DNA of 64,000 nucleotides from Planctomycetota bacterium (GCA_024274785.1 JAJSAM010000030.1:91168-155167), one strand, 5' to 3'. Shown: positions 40,408-49,708, counted from the first letter of the stretch. A program made the numbers and translations. The notes: generated from the letters alone by a model not told the origin.

Positions 40408-40866
40408 ATGAATGTTGCCCCCGTGGCGACATCTGCGACATTGGCGGGGGTGAGTGTGCATGAAAACGAACGACTTGAGCCTGCGAGTGTCGCCCCGGGG
40501 ATATTTGCCACCGTGGGCGCCATCCTCGGTTTCCTCGGCGTCGCCCTCGGGGCCTTCGCCGCCCACGGGCTCAGGGACTCGCTCTCCCCGGAGATGCTCA
40601 CGGTCTTCCAGACCGGGGTCCGCTATCACCTGATCCATGCGGTCGCGCTCTTCGCACTGGGGCTCGGGATCGACCGGTTGACACCCCGGCTCGCGGCCTG
40701 GGCGGGCTGGCTCTTCATCGGCGGGATCACCGTCTTCTCGGGCACGCTCTACATCCTCGCTGTGACCGGCGTGCGCTGGCTCGGGGCGATCACTCCCCTC
40801 GGCGGCACCGCGCTGCTGGCCGGTTGGGTGCTGCTCGCGATCTCCGCGCGGCGTCAGCGCCGGTAG
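40408..40866 (+). CDS. DUF423 membrane protein
   Basis: A small four-helix membrane protein of the DUF423/YgdD family, recognisable by GAILGFLGVALGAFAAHGL, the following FQTGVRYHLIHAVALFALG and TVFSGTLYILAVTG. Function is unknown. The start is uncertain: ATG at 40408 gives 152 residues, but GTG codons at 40450 or 40456 would give the usual shorter N-terminus. The 3' end overlaps the convergent PAP2-like gene by 13 bp. Confidence 0.9.
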   Translation: MNVAPVATSATLAGVSVHENERLEPASVAPGIFATVGAILGFLGVALGAFAAHGLRDSLSPEMLTVFQTGVRYHLIHAVALFALGLGIDRLTPRLAAWAGWLFIGGITVFSGTLYILAVTGVRWLGAITPLGGTALLAGWVLLAISARRQRR

Positions 40867-41561
40867 AGGATCGCCTTGACGTTTCCCTCCCGCAGCACGA
40901 ACACCGCGAAGGTGATCGCGTAGGCCCCCACCACATCGATCGTGTAGTGGATGTGGCCGAAGAAGAGGGAGAGCACCACCAGCACGTGGAGGACGAGGAG
41001 CACGTTGCGGAAGGCGCGGTACGGCCAGGCGTAGAGGATCAACAGGAACGTCGTCGCCACATGCCCGGAGAAGAAGAGGTCCTTCGTAAGGTAGATGTTG
41101 GCGGAGTTCGCGAAGAAGACCTCCAGGGGATTGATCAGTGCGAAAAACGCCTCGCGGAAGGTCCCCGGATCGATGAGCCGCGGACCGTAGGCGTCCTTTC
41201 CGGAGAGGGCGCCGAGACCGGTCATGAGCACGCAGGCGCCGCGCAGAAGAGAGATGATCCCGCCGGTGACGAGAAACCGGATCGTCTTTTTCGGGTCGAG
41301 CGCGAGCAGGATCACCGAGCCGGGGATGTACGCGGCAAGCCACAGAAAGTAGTTCCAGTGGTTGACGACCGGGAGATACGGGATGGCGTCGATGATCAGA
41401 TCCGGCACGCGTGGGGCGGCTCGGCGCTCGGCATGGAGTCCGAGCCAGATCATCGTCGCGAAACACACCCAGCGAAACGCCGCGCCGGCAACCACGCGCC
41501 CGATGAGATATCGCACGTCGGGGACCGCCCTGCCCCGCCAGCCTGGTAGAAGACGCATCAT
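40854..41561 (-). CDS. PAP2/sphingomyelin-synthase-like membrane phosphatase or transferase
   Basis: A 235-residue membrane protein with about six helices. The last third carries the PAP2_3/sphingomyelin-synthase-type catalytic pattern: FFSGHVATTFLLIL (first His) and FFGHIHYTIDVVGAYAIT (second His and Asp). It probably handles lipid head-group phosphates in the membrane. ATG at 41561 follows the upstream gene by 14 bp; TACCAT seven bases ahead could also make it a separate leaderless transcript. It is the last gene of a three-gene membrane cluster starting at 44388. Confidence 0.82.
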   Translation of the reverse strand: MMRLLPGWRGRAVPDVRYLIGRVVAGAAFRWVCFATMIWLGLHAERRAAPRVPDLIIDAIPYLPVVNHWNYFLWLAAYIPGSVILLALDPKKTIRFLVTGGIISLLRGACVLMTGLGALSGKDAYGPRLIDPGTFREAFFALINPLEVFFANSANIYLTKDLFFSGHVATTFLLILYAWPYRAFRNVLLVLHVLVVLSLFFGHIHYTIDVVGAYAITFAVFVLREGNVKAILYRR

Positions 41562-41575
41562 CGCGCCGATGGTAG

Positions 41576-42853
41576 TCACGCCCCCGCGAACATCCCCCAT
41601 CTTCTCCGGGCGCCGGCGATGAGAAGCCCGTAGAAGGCCCCGTATTCGATCACCCCGGTCCAGAGCGGCTGATGCCAGGTCTGGTTGGTCAGGTAACCGA
41701 TCAGGATCAGGTCCGAGAGCGGCGCCAGGACCGTCAGGGCGAGGAGCGCCGGGTCGGGGCGCAGGACGAGCAGCGGGAGGAAGAAGGTCAGGTACCACGG
41801 GAAGAGCGTCGGCGTGCAGATCGCGAAGGCGGCGCAGGCCAGCAGGCACCGCGAGAGAAAGTCGCGCCGAATACGAAACGTGGCGGTAAGAAGCAGCAGG
41901 AAGACCGACCACGACACGACATGCGCCGACGTCATCGGCATCAGTCGCTCCAGCCCGGCGGCCAGGCTGCCGTTGAAGGACCACTTCTCGGCCATCAACA
42001 CCATGGAAGCGACGAGCTTGTAGCCCGCCGGGAGGAAGGGCAGGTAGAAGAGCAGAACGATCCCGAAGAGCGTGAGCAACATGCGGACCGATCGCCGCGG
42101 GCCAAACTCGAGAACGGCGGCCGGCAGGAGCAGCAGGGGGAAGGGTTTCACCAGCGCGGCGAGCCCGATCATCAGGCCGGCGACGACCGGGCGATCTCCG
42201 CGCACCGCCACGAGGAACCCGGCGACGAACGGCAGGTACAGGAGGTCGACATGGCCGGGCAGGTAGCCGGCGAACACGAGGAGCGGGGAGAAGGCGAGGA
42301 GCAGGAGTCGATGGCGCGGTCGATCCGTGGCCGACAGCTCCCGGGCCAGAATCAGCCAGGCGGCCAGTTCGGCGAGCATCCAGAGCAGCTGCATGCCGAG
42401 CAGCCGCCCCGGAGTCAGCAGATAACCCGCCGTGAAGACGAGTTCCGCCAGCGGAGGGTAGACGGTCAGGTGCCGTCGGCTCTTGTCGCTGATCAGTTCG
42501 TCGAGGTCATCGCCTCGCAGGTCGTCGAGTTCCGTCGCGCTCGGAGGATAGAGGTACGGGTTGATGCCGGCGGCGAGGACCTTTCCGTCCCAGTGGTAAC
42601 GGGCGGCGTCCTCGGACAATTCGTGGGGTGCCGGGAGCAGCACCAGGCGCACCAGAAGGGCGCCGAAGATCACGAGCGCCACTGCCGGCCCTCTGCCGGA
42701 TCGCCGGGCGCCCGCCGCGGCGACGAGGATGCCGCAGAGCGCCGCGGAGAGACTGGTCCACCAGATGAAGGCGGGCAGGGAGCCCCGGAAGAAGCCCGCG
42801 ACCGAGGCGGCGATGAAGAGCAGCCCGAACGCCGCGAACGGCAGCAGCCTCAT
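41576..42853 (-). CDS. GT-C type polyprenol-dependent glycosyltransferase
   Basis: A 425-residue integral membrane protein with about ten to twelve helices. The early loop EDAARYHWDGKVLAAGINPY is the diagnostic part: the acidic residue followed by Y-x-W-D-G and INPY resembles mannosyltransferases of the DUF2029/GT87 kind that use polyprenyl-phosphate sugars. SPLLVFAGYLPGHVDLLY and LVKPFPLLLLPA are further family segments. Its ATG overlaps the upstream GT2 stop as ATGA. Together with the GT2 and PAP2-like proteins it may build or modify a membrane glycolipid. Confidence 0.85.
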   Translation of the reverse strand: MRLLPFAAFGLLFIAASVAGFFRGSLPAFIWWTSLSAALCGILVAAAGARRSGRGPAVALVIFGALLVRLVLLPAPHELSEDAARYHWDGKVLAAGINPYLYPPSATELDDLRGDDLDELISDKSRRHLTVYPPLAELVFTAGYLLTPGRLLGMQLLWMLAELAAWLILARELSATDRPRHRLLLLAFSPLLVFAGYLPGHVDLLYLPFVAGFLVAVRGDRPVVAGLMIGLAALVKPFPLLLLPAAVLEFGPRRSVRMLLTLFGIVLLFYLPFLPAGYKLVASMVLMAEKWSFNGSLAAGLERLMPMTSAHVVSWSVFLLLLTATFRIRRDFLSRCLLACAAFAICTPTLFPWYLTFFLPLLVLRPDPALLALTVLAPLSDLILIGYLTNQTWHQPLWTGVIEYGAFYGLLIAGARRRWGMFAGA

Positions 42854-44388
42854 GCAGCCGCCCGGAGCCGGAGTCGCATTCGTCGCTCGTGAAAGAGTGT
42901 CAGCAGGCCCACCCAGGTGTAGCCGACGGCATTGATCAGGATCAGCGGCCCGACGATGAACCTGGTCAGCGACAGGTAGATCAGGAACGCGATGAACGAC
43001 CAGGCCCCGAGGAAGAGTTCGATCAGGAACAGGTAGTCTCGGGATTCCCGGTACCAGGCGATGGGGGGCCGGGGCTCGGAGGACTCCGGCGGGGCGACTT
43101 CGGCGGCGTCGCCGAGTTTGGGCGTCCGTACAAATCCGCTGCGGTGACCGAGCAGGGCCTCGAGCACGGCGCGGCTGTTGTTCACCGCGAGGCCGACGCC
43201 GAGCACCATCAGCGCGGGCAGATAGAAGAAGGTACGCTTCCAGTCCTTGCGGGTCAGTTTCTGGGCGAAGAGATAGAGCGCGTTCGGAGCCAGCATGGAG
43301 ATGAGCATGGCGCAGAGCAGGCCGACCAGCAGATCCCGCCGAACCAGGGCGCCGCCAAGCAGCAAAAGGGGCAGCACGAGGAGCGCCATGGCCAACATGA
43401 CCGGGTGGATCATGTAGTGCGTCAGGTGCAGGAACGCCTGCACCTTCTTGAAGATACCGATGTCCTGGCGAGCCATGACCTGCGGCAGGAGCTTCATCGC
43501 CGTCTCGATCGAACCCTTGGCCCAGCGATGCTGCTGCGTCTTCAGCGCGTTGATGTCGGTCGGCACCTCCGCCGGGGTCACCACGTCAACGAGGTAACGC
43601 GGTATCCAGCCGGCGAGTTGGGCCCGGTAGGAGAGGTCGAGGTCCTCGGTCAGGGTATCGGACTCCCAGCCGCCGGCGTCGCGGATCGTCTCCTTGCGCC
43701 AGATCCCGGCGGTGCCGTTGAAGTTAAGGAAGAGGCCGTTCCAGCTCCGGGCGGACTGTTCCACCGCGAAGTGGCCGTCGATCCCGATCGACTGGGCGAG
43801 GGTCAGCAGGGAGTAATCCCGATTGCGGTGCCCCCAGCGGGTCTGGACGAATCCGAGTTTCGGGTCCATCACCAGGAACGGAATGGTGTTCGCCAGGAAG
43901 TCCGCCGGTGGGACGAAGTCCGCGTCAAACACCGCGAGGAACTCACCGCGGGCAACCTGCTGCCCCGCCTCGAGCGCCCCGGCCTTGTACCCGGTGCGAT
44001 CGGTGCGGTGGAGCAGGTGGATGTCGTGGCCCGCAATCCGGAGCTCGGCAACCAGAGCGCGCGTCATCTCGAGCGTGCGATCGGTGGAGTCGTCCAGCAC
44101 CTGGATCTCGTGCTTGCCGTCGGGGTACCGGAAGGCGCAGACCGCCCGGATCAGGCGTTCCGCGACGTTCGCCTCGTTGAAGAGCGGCAGTTGAGTGGTG
44201 ACCACCGGCAGGTCGTCCGTGGTGAACTCCCGGTGAAATCGCTCGAGATCCTCATGATCCCGCCGCCGCTCCCGCCGCTGGCGGCGCGCGCAGAGTATGA
44301 CCATCACGTAGCAGTTGATGCCATAGATGGCCATCACGACGGCCGCGGCGACGTAGAGGATCAGGATGATGATGAAGAGCGTTTCCAT
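42850..44388 (-). CDS. processive family 2 glycosyltransferase (cellulose synthase/CslA-like)
   Basis: A 512-residue membrane glycosyltransferase. An N-terminal helix precedes a cytosolic GT-A domain with all landmarks of processive enzymes: VTTQLPLFNEANVAERLI, DDSTD, FDADF (metal), TLTEDLDLSYRAQLAGW and QQHRWAKG (the QxxRW motif), followed by a helix bundle. It resembles glucomannan-synthase-like and bacterial CslA-type enzymes; the sugar is not predictable. It is the first gene of the membrane cluster, with AAGGG ten bases before the ATG, and is divergent from the biotin ligase gene. Confidence 0.92.
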   Translation of the reverse strand: METLFIIILILYVAAAVVMAIYGINCYVMVILCARRQRRERRRDHEDLERFHREFTTDDLPVVTTQLPLFNEANVAERLIRAVCAFRYPDGKHEIQVLDDSTDRTLEMTRALVAELRIAGHDIHLLHRTDRTGYKAGALEAGQQVARGEFLAVFDADFVPPADFLANTIPFLVMDPKLGFVQTRWGHRNRDYSLLTLAQSIGIDGHFAVEQSARSWNGLFLNFNGTAGIWRKETIRDAGGWESDTLTEDLDLSYRAQLAGWIPRYLVDVVTPAEVPTDINALKTQQHRWAKGSIETAMKLLPQVMARQDIGIFKKVQAFLHLTHYMIHPVMLAMALLVLPLLLLGGALVRRDLLVGLLCAMLISMLAPNALYLFAQKLTRKDWKRTFFYLPALMVLGVGLAVNNSRAVLEALLGHRSGFVRTPKLGDAAEVAPPESSEPRPPIAWYRESRDYLFLIELFLGAWSFIAFLIYLSLTRFIVGPLILINAVGYTWVGLLTLFHERRMRLRLRAAA

Positions 44389-44489
44389 TGTTCATTGGCC
44401 CTTGACTCGGCCGTGAAGATACATGACTGGGACAATGATACTCCCGATTCCCGTGGACCCGGATCGACGGGAAGTGAAAGATCTGACGC

Positions 44490-45455
44490 GTGCTCGTGCT
44501 CGATCGTTACGCCCGGGAAGAATTCCACGCGGATCCGGATGATCTCCGTCTGACGCCGCTCCCGATAGCAGTCCGCACCCTGTGGAGCGAGATGGGCGGC
44601 GAAACCGGCTTTTTCGCCTACGACCAGGCGCCGCCCGGCTGGCACCGGGTGCTCGGTGTCAAGCGGGCCGGGACCTCGCAATTCGACACGCTCTCCCGCC
44701 TCCTCGGCGAGGGGGATGCCCCATCCGGGCCGATCGCCTGTTTCGCGATGGAGGGATGCGGGTTTCACGGACACCGGGGCCGCCCCTGGACCGCCCTCCG
44801 CGGGAACGTGCATCTCTCCGTGGCCTTCACTCCGAAGAACTTCCCCGCCCGCCACGCGCTCGCTTTCGTCGTCCTCCCCGCCGTGGCCACGCTGGACGCG
44901 GTGCGCCAGGCGACGAACGGATCCGTCGTCCCCGAAATCAAGTGGGTGAACGACCTGCTGGTGGATGGCGCGAAGCTGGCCGGAGTGCTCACCGCCACCG
45001 CGAGCGAGGGGGATCGGTTGAGTCACGCGGTACTCGGCATCGGGCTGAACGTGGAGCAGACCCCCGAGATGCCGGGCACGCCGTTCGTTCCCGCGGTGAC
45101 CTCCCTCGCGGATCTCGAGACCGGACTCCGGCACCGGGATCTGCTCGGGCCCTTGCTCAAGGCCGTCATCACCCGATACGAGGAGCTTCTCACCGCCGGG
45201 CCGAAAAGCCTGATCGAGGCCTACCGCGGAGCCAGCGGAGTGGTCGGCCGCGAGGTCGTGATCTACCCGGAGGGGATCGATGACGAGACTCCCGTCGCCA
45301 CCTGGCCCGAGCCCATCTCGCGGGGGCGGGTCGTGGCAATCGGGGATGATCTTTCGCTCTCGCTCGCGGGTGTGAACGAGCCGGTCGCGAGGGGCCGGCT
45401 CAGGTACCTCGACGAACCAGATAACCCGGGCGAGCGGGCGATTGATTTGGGATGA
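44490..45455 (+). CDS. birA: biotin-[acyl carrier/carboxylase] ligase
   Basis: A 321-residue biotin protein ligase attaching biotin to the Lys of a carboxylase carrier domain. Motifs: a variant biotin-adenylate loop GHRGRPWTALRGN (normally GRGRxW), IKWVNDLLVDGAKLAGVL and LGIGLNV. There is no DNA-binding helix-turn-helix; the first 60 residues are a short unrelated extension, so it is probably not a repressor. The start is GTG at 44490 or 44496, just after an in-frame stop. Its place directly before the biotin-dependent decarboxylase genes makes the alpha subunit its likely substrate. Confidence 0.88.
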   Translation: MLVLDRYAREEFHADPDDLRLTPLPIAVRTLWSEMGGETGFFAYDQAPPGWHRVLGVKRAGTSQFDTLSRLLGEGDAPSGPIACFAMEGCGFHGHRGRPWTALRGNVHLSVAFTPKNFPARHALAFVVLPAVATLDAVRQATNGSVVPEIKWVNDLLVDGAKLAGVLTATASEGDRLSHAVLGIGLNVEQTPEMPGTPFVPAVTSLADLETGLRHRDLLGPLLKAVITRYEELLTAGPKSLIEAYRGASGVVGREVVIYPEGIDDETPVATWPEPISRGRVVAIGDDLSLSLAGVNEPVARGRLRYLDEPDNPGERAIDLG

Positions 45456-45513
45456 CTTCGCCAGGTCTCACGTTTATCCTGCGCATGGGTAACGTCATCG
45501 GGAGGAAGCGTCT

Positions 45514-45726
45514 GTGATAGCGACCAGTCTGTTCGCAGCCTGCGGCCTCGCCCTGCTGACCGTCTTCGTGCTGCTCGCCTTTCTCGCCGTGGTGATGCAT
45601 CTCATCACCGAGGCCTTCCCCGAGAGCGAAGAGACCGTCGATTCCGCCGTCGTCGCGGCCATCTGCGGCACCGTCGCCACACTCATTCCCGGCGCCCGGG
45701 TAACCAGGATCGAGGAGGAGAAATGA
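45514..45726 (+). CDS. oadG: sodium-pump decarboxylase gamma-type subunit
   Basis: A 70-residue single-pass membrane protein: a helix (LFAACGLALLTVFVLLAFLA) and a short acidic cytosolic tail. This matches the small OadG-like subunit that anchors the carboxyltransferase to the membrane subunit. GTG at 45514 has GGAGG eight bases before it. The stop overlaps the alpha-subunit ATG as ATGA. The call leans on context because such small subunits are poorly conserved. Confidence 0.8.
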   Translation: MIATSLFAACGLALLTVFVLLAFLAVVMHLITEAFPESEETVDSAVVAAICGTVATLIPGARVTRIEEEK

Positions 45727-47570
45727 TCTTCACCGAAACCCCGAAGAAGATCAGGGTCATGTTCACGCCGTTCCGCGATGGCCTGCAGAGTTCGTTCGGA
45801 GGCAAGACCCGCCTGAAGGACATCCTTCCGGCCATGGAGTTCGCCGCGAAGGAGGCCGGCATCCGGCACTTCGAGTTCGGTGGCGGCGCACGCTACCAGG
45901 CGCCGTACTTCTACGTCGGCGAAGATCCGTTCGAGTGCCAGGACAGGATGAGGGAGGCCGTCGGGCCCGACGCGGACCTCCAGATTCTCACCCGCTCCGT
46001 CTCGGGCGTGACGCTCTATACCCAGCAGACGAAGGCGCTGAACCTCCAGGCCCGGCTCATGGCGAAGCACGGGACCACCTGGGACCGCAACTTCGACTAC
46101 ATGAACGACGTGGACAACCTCGTCAAGACCGCGCAGCCGATCCTCGACGCGGGCATGCACCACCAGGTCTGCGTGGCGCTGATGGGCCTTCCCTTCGAGG
46201 ACGACACGGTCCACACCGCGGAGTTCTACATCGGAATCGTGAAGAAGCTGCTCGACAGCGGCGTCCACCTCGACTCGGTTTGCATGAAGGACGCCTCCGG
46301 CACCACCGACCCGCGGACCTGCTTTGAAACGGCGAAGGGGATCAGGAAGATCCTGCCGCCGGAGGTGATCCTCTGGCAGCACACCCACGACACGGCCTCG
46401 ATGGCGGTGTCCTGTTACCTCGCGGGCATCGAGGGTGGCGTGGATGGCATCGACCTCTCCGTCCGCCCCATGGCCTCCGGCACCGTACAGCCCGACGTGC
46501 GCTCGGTGTGGCATGCGCTGAAGGGCACCGGCTATTCGCTCGATATCGACCACACCAGGATGCCCGAGATCGAGAACATGCTGAACGAGGGGCTGCGCGA
46601 ATACGAGTTCAACCCGGTGACCACTACCGCCGACGCCCGGGTGGTCAGCTTCCCGATGCCCGGAGGCGCGATCGGCCCGAATGTCCACATGATGAAAGAG
46701 GCGGGCATCCTCGACCGTTACAGCGACGTGCTGGCCGAGTTCCCGAACGTCGTCAAGGCCGGCGGCGCCTGGACCAGCGTGACCCCGGGCAGTCAGCAGT
46801 ACTGGCTGCAGGCCTTCAACAACGTGTTGCACGGACGCTGGAAAAAGATCAATGACGGGTATGGCCTGGCCGTCCTCGGCTATTTCGGCCGCCCGCCACT
46901 GCCCTCCGACCCGGAAGTGGTGAAGATCGCCGCGGAGCAACTCGGCAAGGAGCCCTTCGACGGCGACCCGCTCGAGGTCGCGCCGGACTCGATCGAGGAA
47001 GCCACCGCGGCCCTCACCGAGCGAAAGATCGAGCTCACCGACGAGAACGTCTTCCTCGTAGCCGCGGCCTGCAAGCCCGGCAAGAACATCGAATTGAACG
47101 AGGGGCTCCGGCTCCTCACCGGCAGAGCGAAGATCGTCCTGCCGCTGAAGAAGAAGGAGGCGCCGGCCCCGAAGGCCGCCCCCGCCGCGGCGGCACCCGC
47201 CGGACCTCCGGCCTTCACCTCCCCGGTGACCACCACCTGCACCGTGCAGGACGGCGAGAAGACGCGCACCTTCAAGATCACGATCGAGCCCCCCGCCGGA
47301 CCGGCCGTCGAGGCTCCCGCGCGGATAGCGGCGCCTCCCGAAAGCAATGGGACTCCGGTCTTCTCCCCCTTCGAAGGCAAGTCGGAGTTGGTCGAGGTGC
47401 TCGTCAAGATCGGCGATGCGGTCACCGCGGGCCAGGTGGTCGCCGCGGTCGAGGCGATGAAGGCGAAGCACGACGTGTTGGCGCCCTGCGCGGGAAAGGT
47501 CAAGAGCGTGGATGCCCATCTCGGCGACGACGTCATGGCGGGGCAGTCCATCCTGACCATCGGTGGTTGA
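45723..47570 (+). CDS. oadA: biotin-dependent carboxyltransferase (oxaloacetate/methylmalonyl decarboxylase alpha subunit)
   Basis: A 615-residue cytosolic enzyme moving CO2 from an oxo-acid to biotin. The HMGL/TIM-barrel domain (about 1-290) has MFTPFRDGLQSS (metal Asp), the carboxylated-lysine segment VCMKDASGTTDP and LWQHTHDTA with the two metal His. A conserved carboxylase linker domain follows, then an Ala/Pro-rich hinge (about 475-500) and a biotinyl domain with the target Lys580 in VEAMKAKHD (most have EAMKM). The metal site QSSFGG differs from the usual HQS of oxaloacetate enzymes, so the acid could be another one, such as glutaconyl- or methylmalonyl-type; substrate not resolved. Confidence 0.92.
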   Translation: MIFTETPKKIRVMFTPFRDGLQSSFGGKTRLKDILPAMEFAAKEAGIRHFEFGGGARYQAPYFYVGEDPFECQDRMREAVGPDADLQILTRSVSGVTLYTQQTKALNLQARLMAKHGTTWDRNFDYMNDVDNLVKTAQPILDAGMHHQVCVALMGLPFEDDTVHTAEFYIGIVKKLLDSGVHLDSVCMKDASGTTDPRTCFETAKGIRKILPPEVILWQHTHDTASMAVSCYLAGIEGGVDGIDLSVRPMASGTVQPDVRSVWHALKGTGYSLDIDHTRMPEIENMLNEGLREYEFNPVTTTADARVVSFPMPGGAIGPNVHMMKEAGILDRYSDVLAEFPNVVKAGGAWTSVTPGSQQYWLQAFNNVLHGRWKKINDGYGLAVLGYFGRPPLPSDPEVVKIAAEQLGKEPFDGDPLEVAPDSIEEATAALTERKIELTDENVFLVAAACKPGKNIELNEGLRLLTGRAKIVLPLKKKEAPAPKAAPAAAAPAGPPAFTSPVTTTCTVQDGEKTRTFKITIEPPAGPAVEAPARIAAPPESNGTPVFSPFEGKSELVEVLVKIGDAVTAGQVVAAVEAMKAKHDVLAPCAGKVKSVDAHLGDDVMAGQSILTIGG

Positions 47571-48729
47571 GGTGGATGCTCTCGACAAGCTGATCGATCA
47601 GTCGGGATTCGCCGGACTCATCTGGCAGAACCTCGTCATGTTCGGAATCGGCGGCCTCCTCATCTACCTCGCCGTCGTGAAGAAGTACGAGCCGCTGCTG
47701 CTGATCCCGATCGGCTTCGGCGCCATCCTCGCCAATCTCCCGCTGGCGAAGATGGGGGCGGGCGCGGAGGGTGGAGTCCTCTGGTTCGTGTACCGGTTGG
47801 GCATCGAGACGAAGTTCCTGCCTCCGGTGATCTTCCTCGGCATCGGGGCATTTACGGATTTCCGCCCCCTGCTCTCGAGACCGATCACCTTCCTGCTCGG
47901 CGCCGCCGCGCAATTCGGCATCTTCGTGGCGGCGATGGGCGCCTACGCGATCTTCTCGATCATGCAGAAGGGCGCCACCGATCTCGAGCTCATGCGGCAG
48001 GCCGCGAGCGTCGGCATCATCGGCGGCGCGGACGGGCCGACCACGATCTTCGTCGCCAGTCAACTCGCTCCGGATCTGCTCGGCGCGGTGGCGGTGGCCG
48101 CCTACAGCTACATGGCGCTGGTTCCGGTGATCCAGCCGCCGATCATGAAGGCCCTGACCTCCGATGCGGAACGGGCCATCGACATGCCGATGGCGAAACC
48201 GGTCAGCAGGACCGCGGTGGTGCTCTTCCCGATCACGGTGGCGGTGCTGGCATCGCTCTTCATTCCCGCCTGCGCGCCACTACTCGGCATGCTGATGTTC
48301 GGAAACCTGCTCCGGGAATCAGGCGTCACCGACCGGCTCGGAAAAACCGCCGGCGGGCCCCTGATCAACATCGTGACGATCTTCCTCGGATTGGTGGTCG
48401 GCGCCACCATGGCCGGCGCCACGTTCCTTCGGGCGGAGACCATCTTCATCCTGATCCTCGGCGCGATCGCGTTCTCGTGTTCGACGTTCGGCGGAGTCAT
48501 CTTCGCCAAGCTGCTGAATGTCTTCCTGCCCGAGGGGAAGAAGATCAACCCGTGTATTGGAGCGGCGGGGGTTTCCGCCGTACCCATGGCGGCGCGGGTG
48601 GTACAGGACTTCGTGGCGAAGGAGACCGACGGCAAGGTCAACCCGCTGATGGTGGCGATGGGGCCGAACGTCGCCGGGGTGATCGGTTCGGCGGTGGCGG
48701 CCGGCGTGTTCCTCGCCCTGTTCGGGTAG
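47563..48729 (+). CDS. oadB: sodium-pumping decarboxylase beta subunit
   Basis: A 388-residue membrane protein with about nine to eleven helices that releases CO2 from carboxybiotin and exports Na+. The catalytic and sodium-coordinating helix has IIGGADGPTTIFVASQLAP with the key Asp; a second re-entrant segment is FSCSTFGGVIFAKLLN. GTG at 47563 overlaps the alpha gene; GTG at 47572 is an alternative. It completes a gamma-alpha-beta operon that converts decarboxylation energy into a sodium gradient. Confidence 0.95.
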   Translation: MVEVDALDKLIDQSGFAGLIWQNLVMFGIGGLLIYLAVVKKYEPLLLIPIGFGAILANLPLAKMGAGAEGGVLWFVYRLGIETKFLPPVIFLGIGAFTDFRPLLSRPITFLLGAAAQFGIFVAAMGAYAIFSIMQKGATDLELMRQAASVGIIGGADGPTTIFVASQLAPDLLGAVAVAAYSYMALVPVIQPPIMKALTSDAERAIDMPMAKPVSRTAVVLFPITVAVLASLFIPACAPLLGMLMFGNLLRESGVTDRLGKTAGGPLINIVTIFLGLVVGATMAGATFLRAETIFILILGAIAFSCSTFGGVIFAKLLNVFLPEGKKINPCIGAAGVSAVPMAARVVQDFVAKETDGKVNPLMVAMGPNVAGVIGSAVAAGVFLALFG

Positions 48730-48759
48730 GCGCAAGGCCGCCCGGTGACGGAGGATACC

Positions 48760-48960
48760 GTGGACTGCAAGCAGAACGAGAACCTCAACCGCTGCAACTG
48801 CACCTATGACTGCTCGAAGAAGGGCATCTGCTGCGACTGCCTGGCTTCCCACCTGAAGAACCGGGAGTTGCCGGGTTGCGCCTTCCCCGACGACGCGGAG
48901 CGAACCTGGAACCGCTCGTTTGAACATTTCGCGAAGCTGGTGACGCAGGGGAAGGTGTAG
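48760..48960 (+). CDS. small Cys-rich protein (DUF6485-like)
   Basis: A 66-residue protein with eight cysteines arranged as C-x8-C-x-C-x3-C-x5-CC-x-C and a later C, suggesting a zinc or iron-sulfur site. It resembles the DUF6485 family, whose function is unknown. GTG at 48760 was chosen over GTG at 48745 because GGAGG lies five bases before it. It is 30 bp after the beta subunit and may be co-transcribed. Confidence 0.75.
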   Translation: MDCKQNENLNRCNCTYDCSKKGICCDCLASHLKNRELPGCAFPDDAERTWNRSFEHFAKLVTQGKV

Positions 48961-49031
48961 CCCGCATCAGGGGTGTCAAGCCGGTTCAGGTGACGCGCGG
49001 TCGGGGTCTGGTGGATTCAGGAACCGCGCCC

Positions 49032-49047
49032 GACCCTTCGGAGGGTC
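49032..49047. terminator. short hairpin between convergent genes
   Basis: GACCCT-tcgg-AGGGTC is a perfect 6-bp stem with a tetraloop in the 268-bp gap between the convergent stops at 48960 and 49229. No T tract follows. The rest of the gap holds no gene, but it contains a repeat shared with 56800-56833. Confidence 0.4.
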
Positions 49048-49082
49048 GACCTCCGTGTCGACCACATCCACCCGTTTCCCTT

Positions 49083-49115
49083 CCCCGGAGTCCCGCCTGT
49101 GCCGGCAAGCCGCCC
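49083..49115. repeat. dispersed intergenic repeat, copy A
   Basis: This stretch (CCCCGGAGTCCCGCCTGTGC then CGGCAAGCCGCCC) is about 80 percent identical by eye to 56800-56833, with a single one-base indel. Both copies sit in gene-free spacers. Confidence 0.4.
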
Positions 49116-49228
49116 GCCAGCACCGTCGGTCCCGGAAGGGGATCGCCCTCGGGAATTCGCGGACGAGACGGAACTCGCCCCTCCGTCTTCCCCTCGAATG
49201 GCCGCTCGGTCAGTGCCAACCGCTTCCC

Positions 49229-49708
49229 CTATTCCGCCTTCTTCCCCCGAATCGTCACCGTCATGTTGGAGATCTTCCTCTCCTTGCGCTCGTAGATGGG
49301 ATAGATCATCAGGCGGCGTGAAACCGTCGGCTCCTCCACCGGCAGATCCTCCCACACCCCGGCGAGGAGCAACCGGCTCTGGTCCTCGTTCTCCGCGACG
49401 GGCGTGAGCTTCACGTCCTTCAGTTCCGGAACGGAACCGTACTTCTCCATCGCACCCCTGGACCATCGCGAGAGGGCCACGACGGACTTCGACCGGACGA
49501 GGTCCATCAGGTCGGCGTAGTGCACTTTCAGAGCGCGCTCGGCGGCGGCGACCTCTTCGGGGACGCTCTCCGCAGCGACCGGCGTCCAGGTGTCCAGTTC
49601 CTCGAACGCCTCCATCTCCCCGATGATGGTGAGATGGAAGTCCTTCATCTCCGGGCCTCCACAGCCGGCTACCAACAACACCAACGGGATCAGAGCTGTC
49701 TTCAACAT
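49229..49708 (-). CDS. hypothetical lipoprotein
   Basis: A 159-residue lipoprotein with lipobox LVLLVAGCGG and no family I recognise. The mature part is rich in charged residues and beta-like near the C-terminus (RRLMIYPIYERKERKISN). It is the last gene of a minus-strand block of overlapping uncharacterised genes; its start overlaps the preceding stop by 7 bp, so it is probably made with the 228-residue protein. Outer or inner membrane location facing the periplasm is likely. Confidence 0.7.
   Translation of the reverse strand: MLKTALIPLVLLVAGCGGPEMKDFHLTIIGEMEAFEELDTWTPVAAESVPEEVAAAERALKVHYADLMDLVRSKSVVALSRWSRGAMEKYGSVPELKDVKLTPVAENEDQSRLLLAGVWEDLPVEEPTVSRRLMIYPIYERKERKISNMTVTIRGKKAE

Noticed and set aside
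48729..48760. Fusion of the beta subunit with the Cys-rich protein by TAG readthrough
   Set aside because: They share a frame, but the Cys-rich gene has its own GGAGG and GTG, and a one-in-three coincidence is likely.
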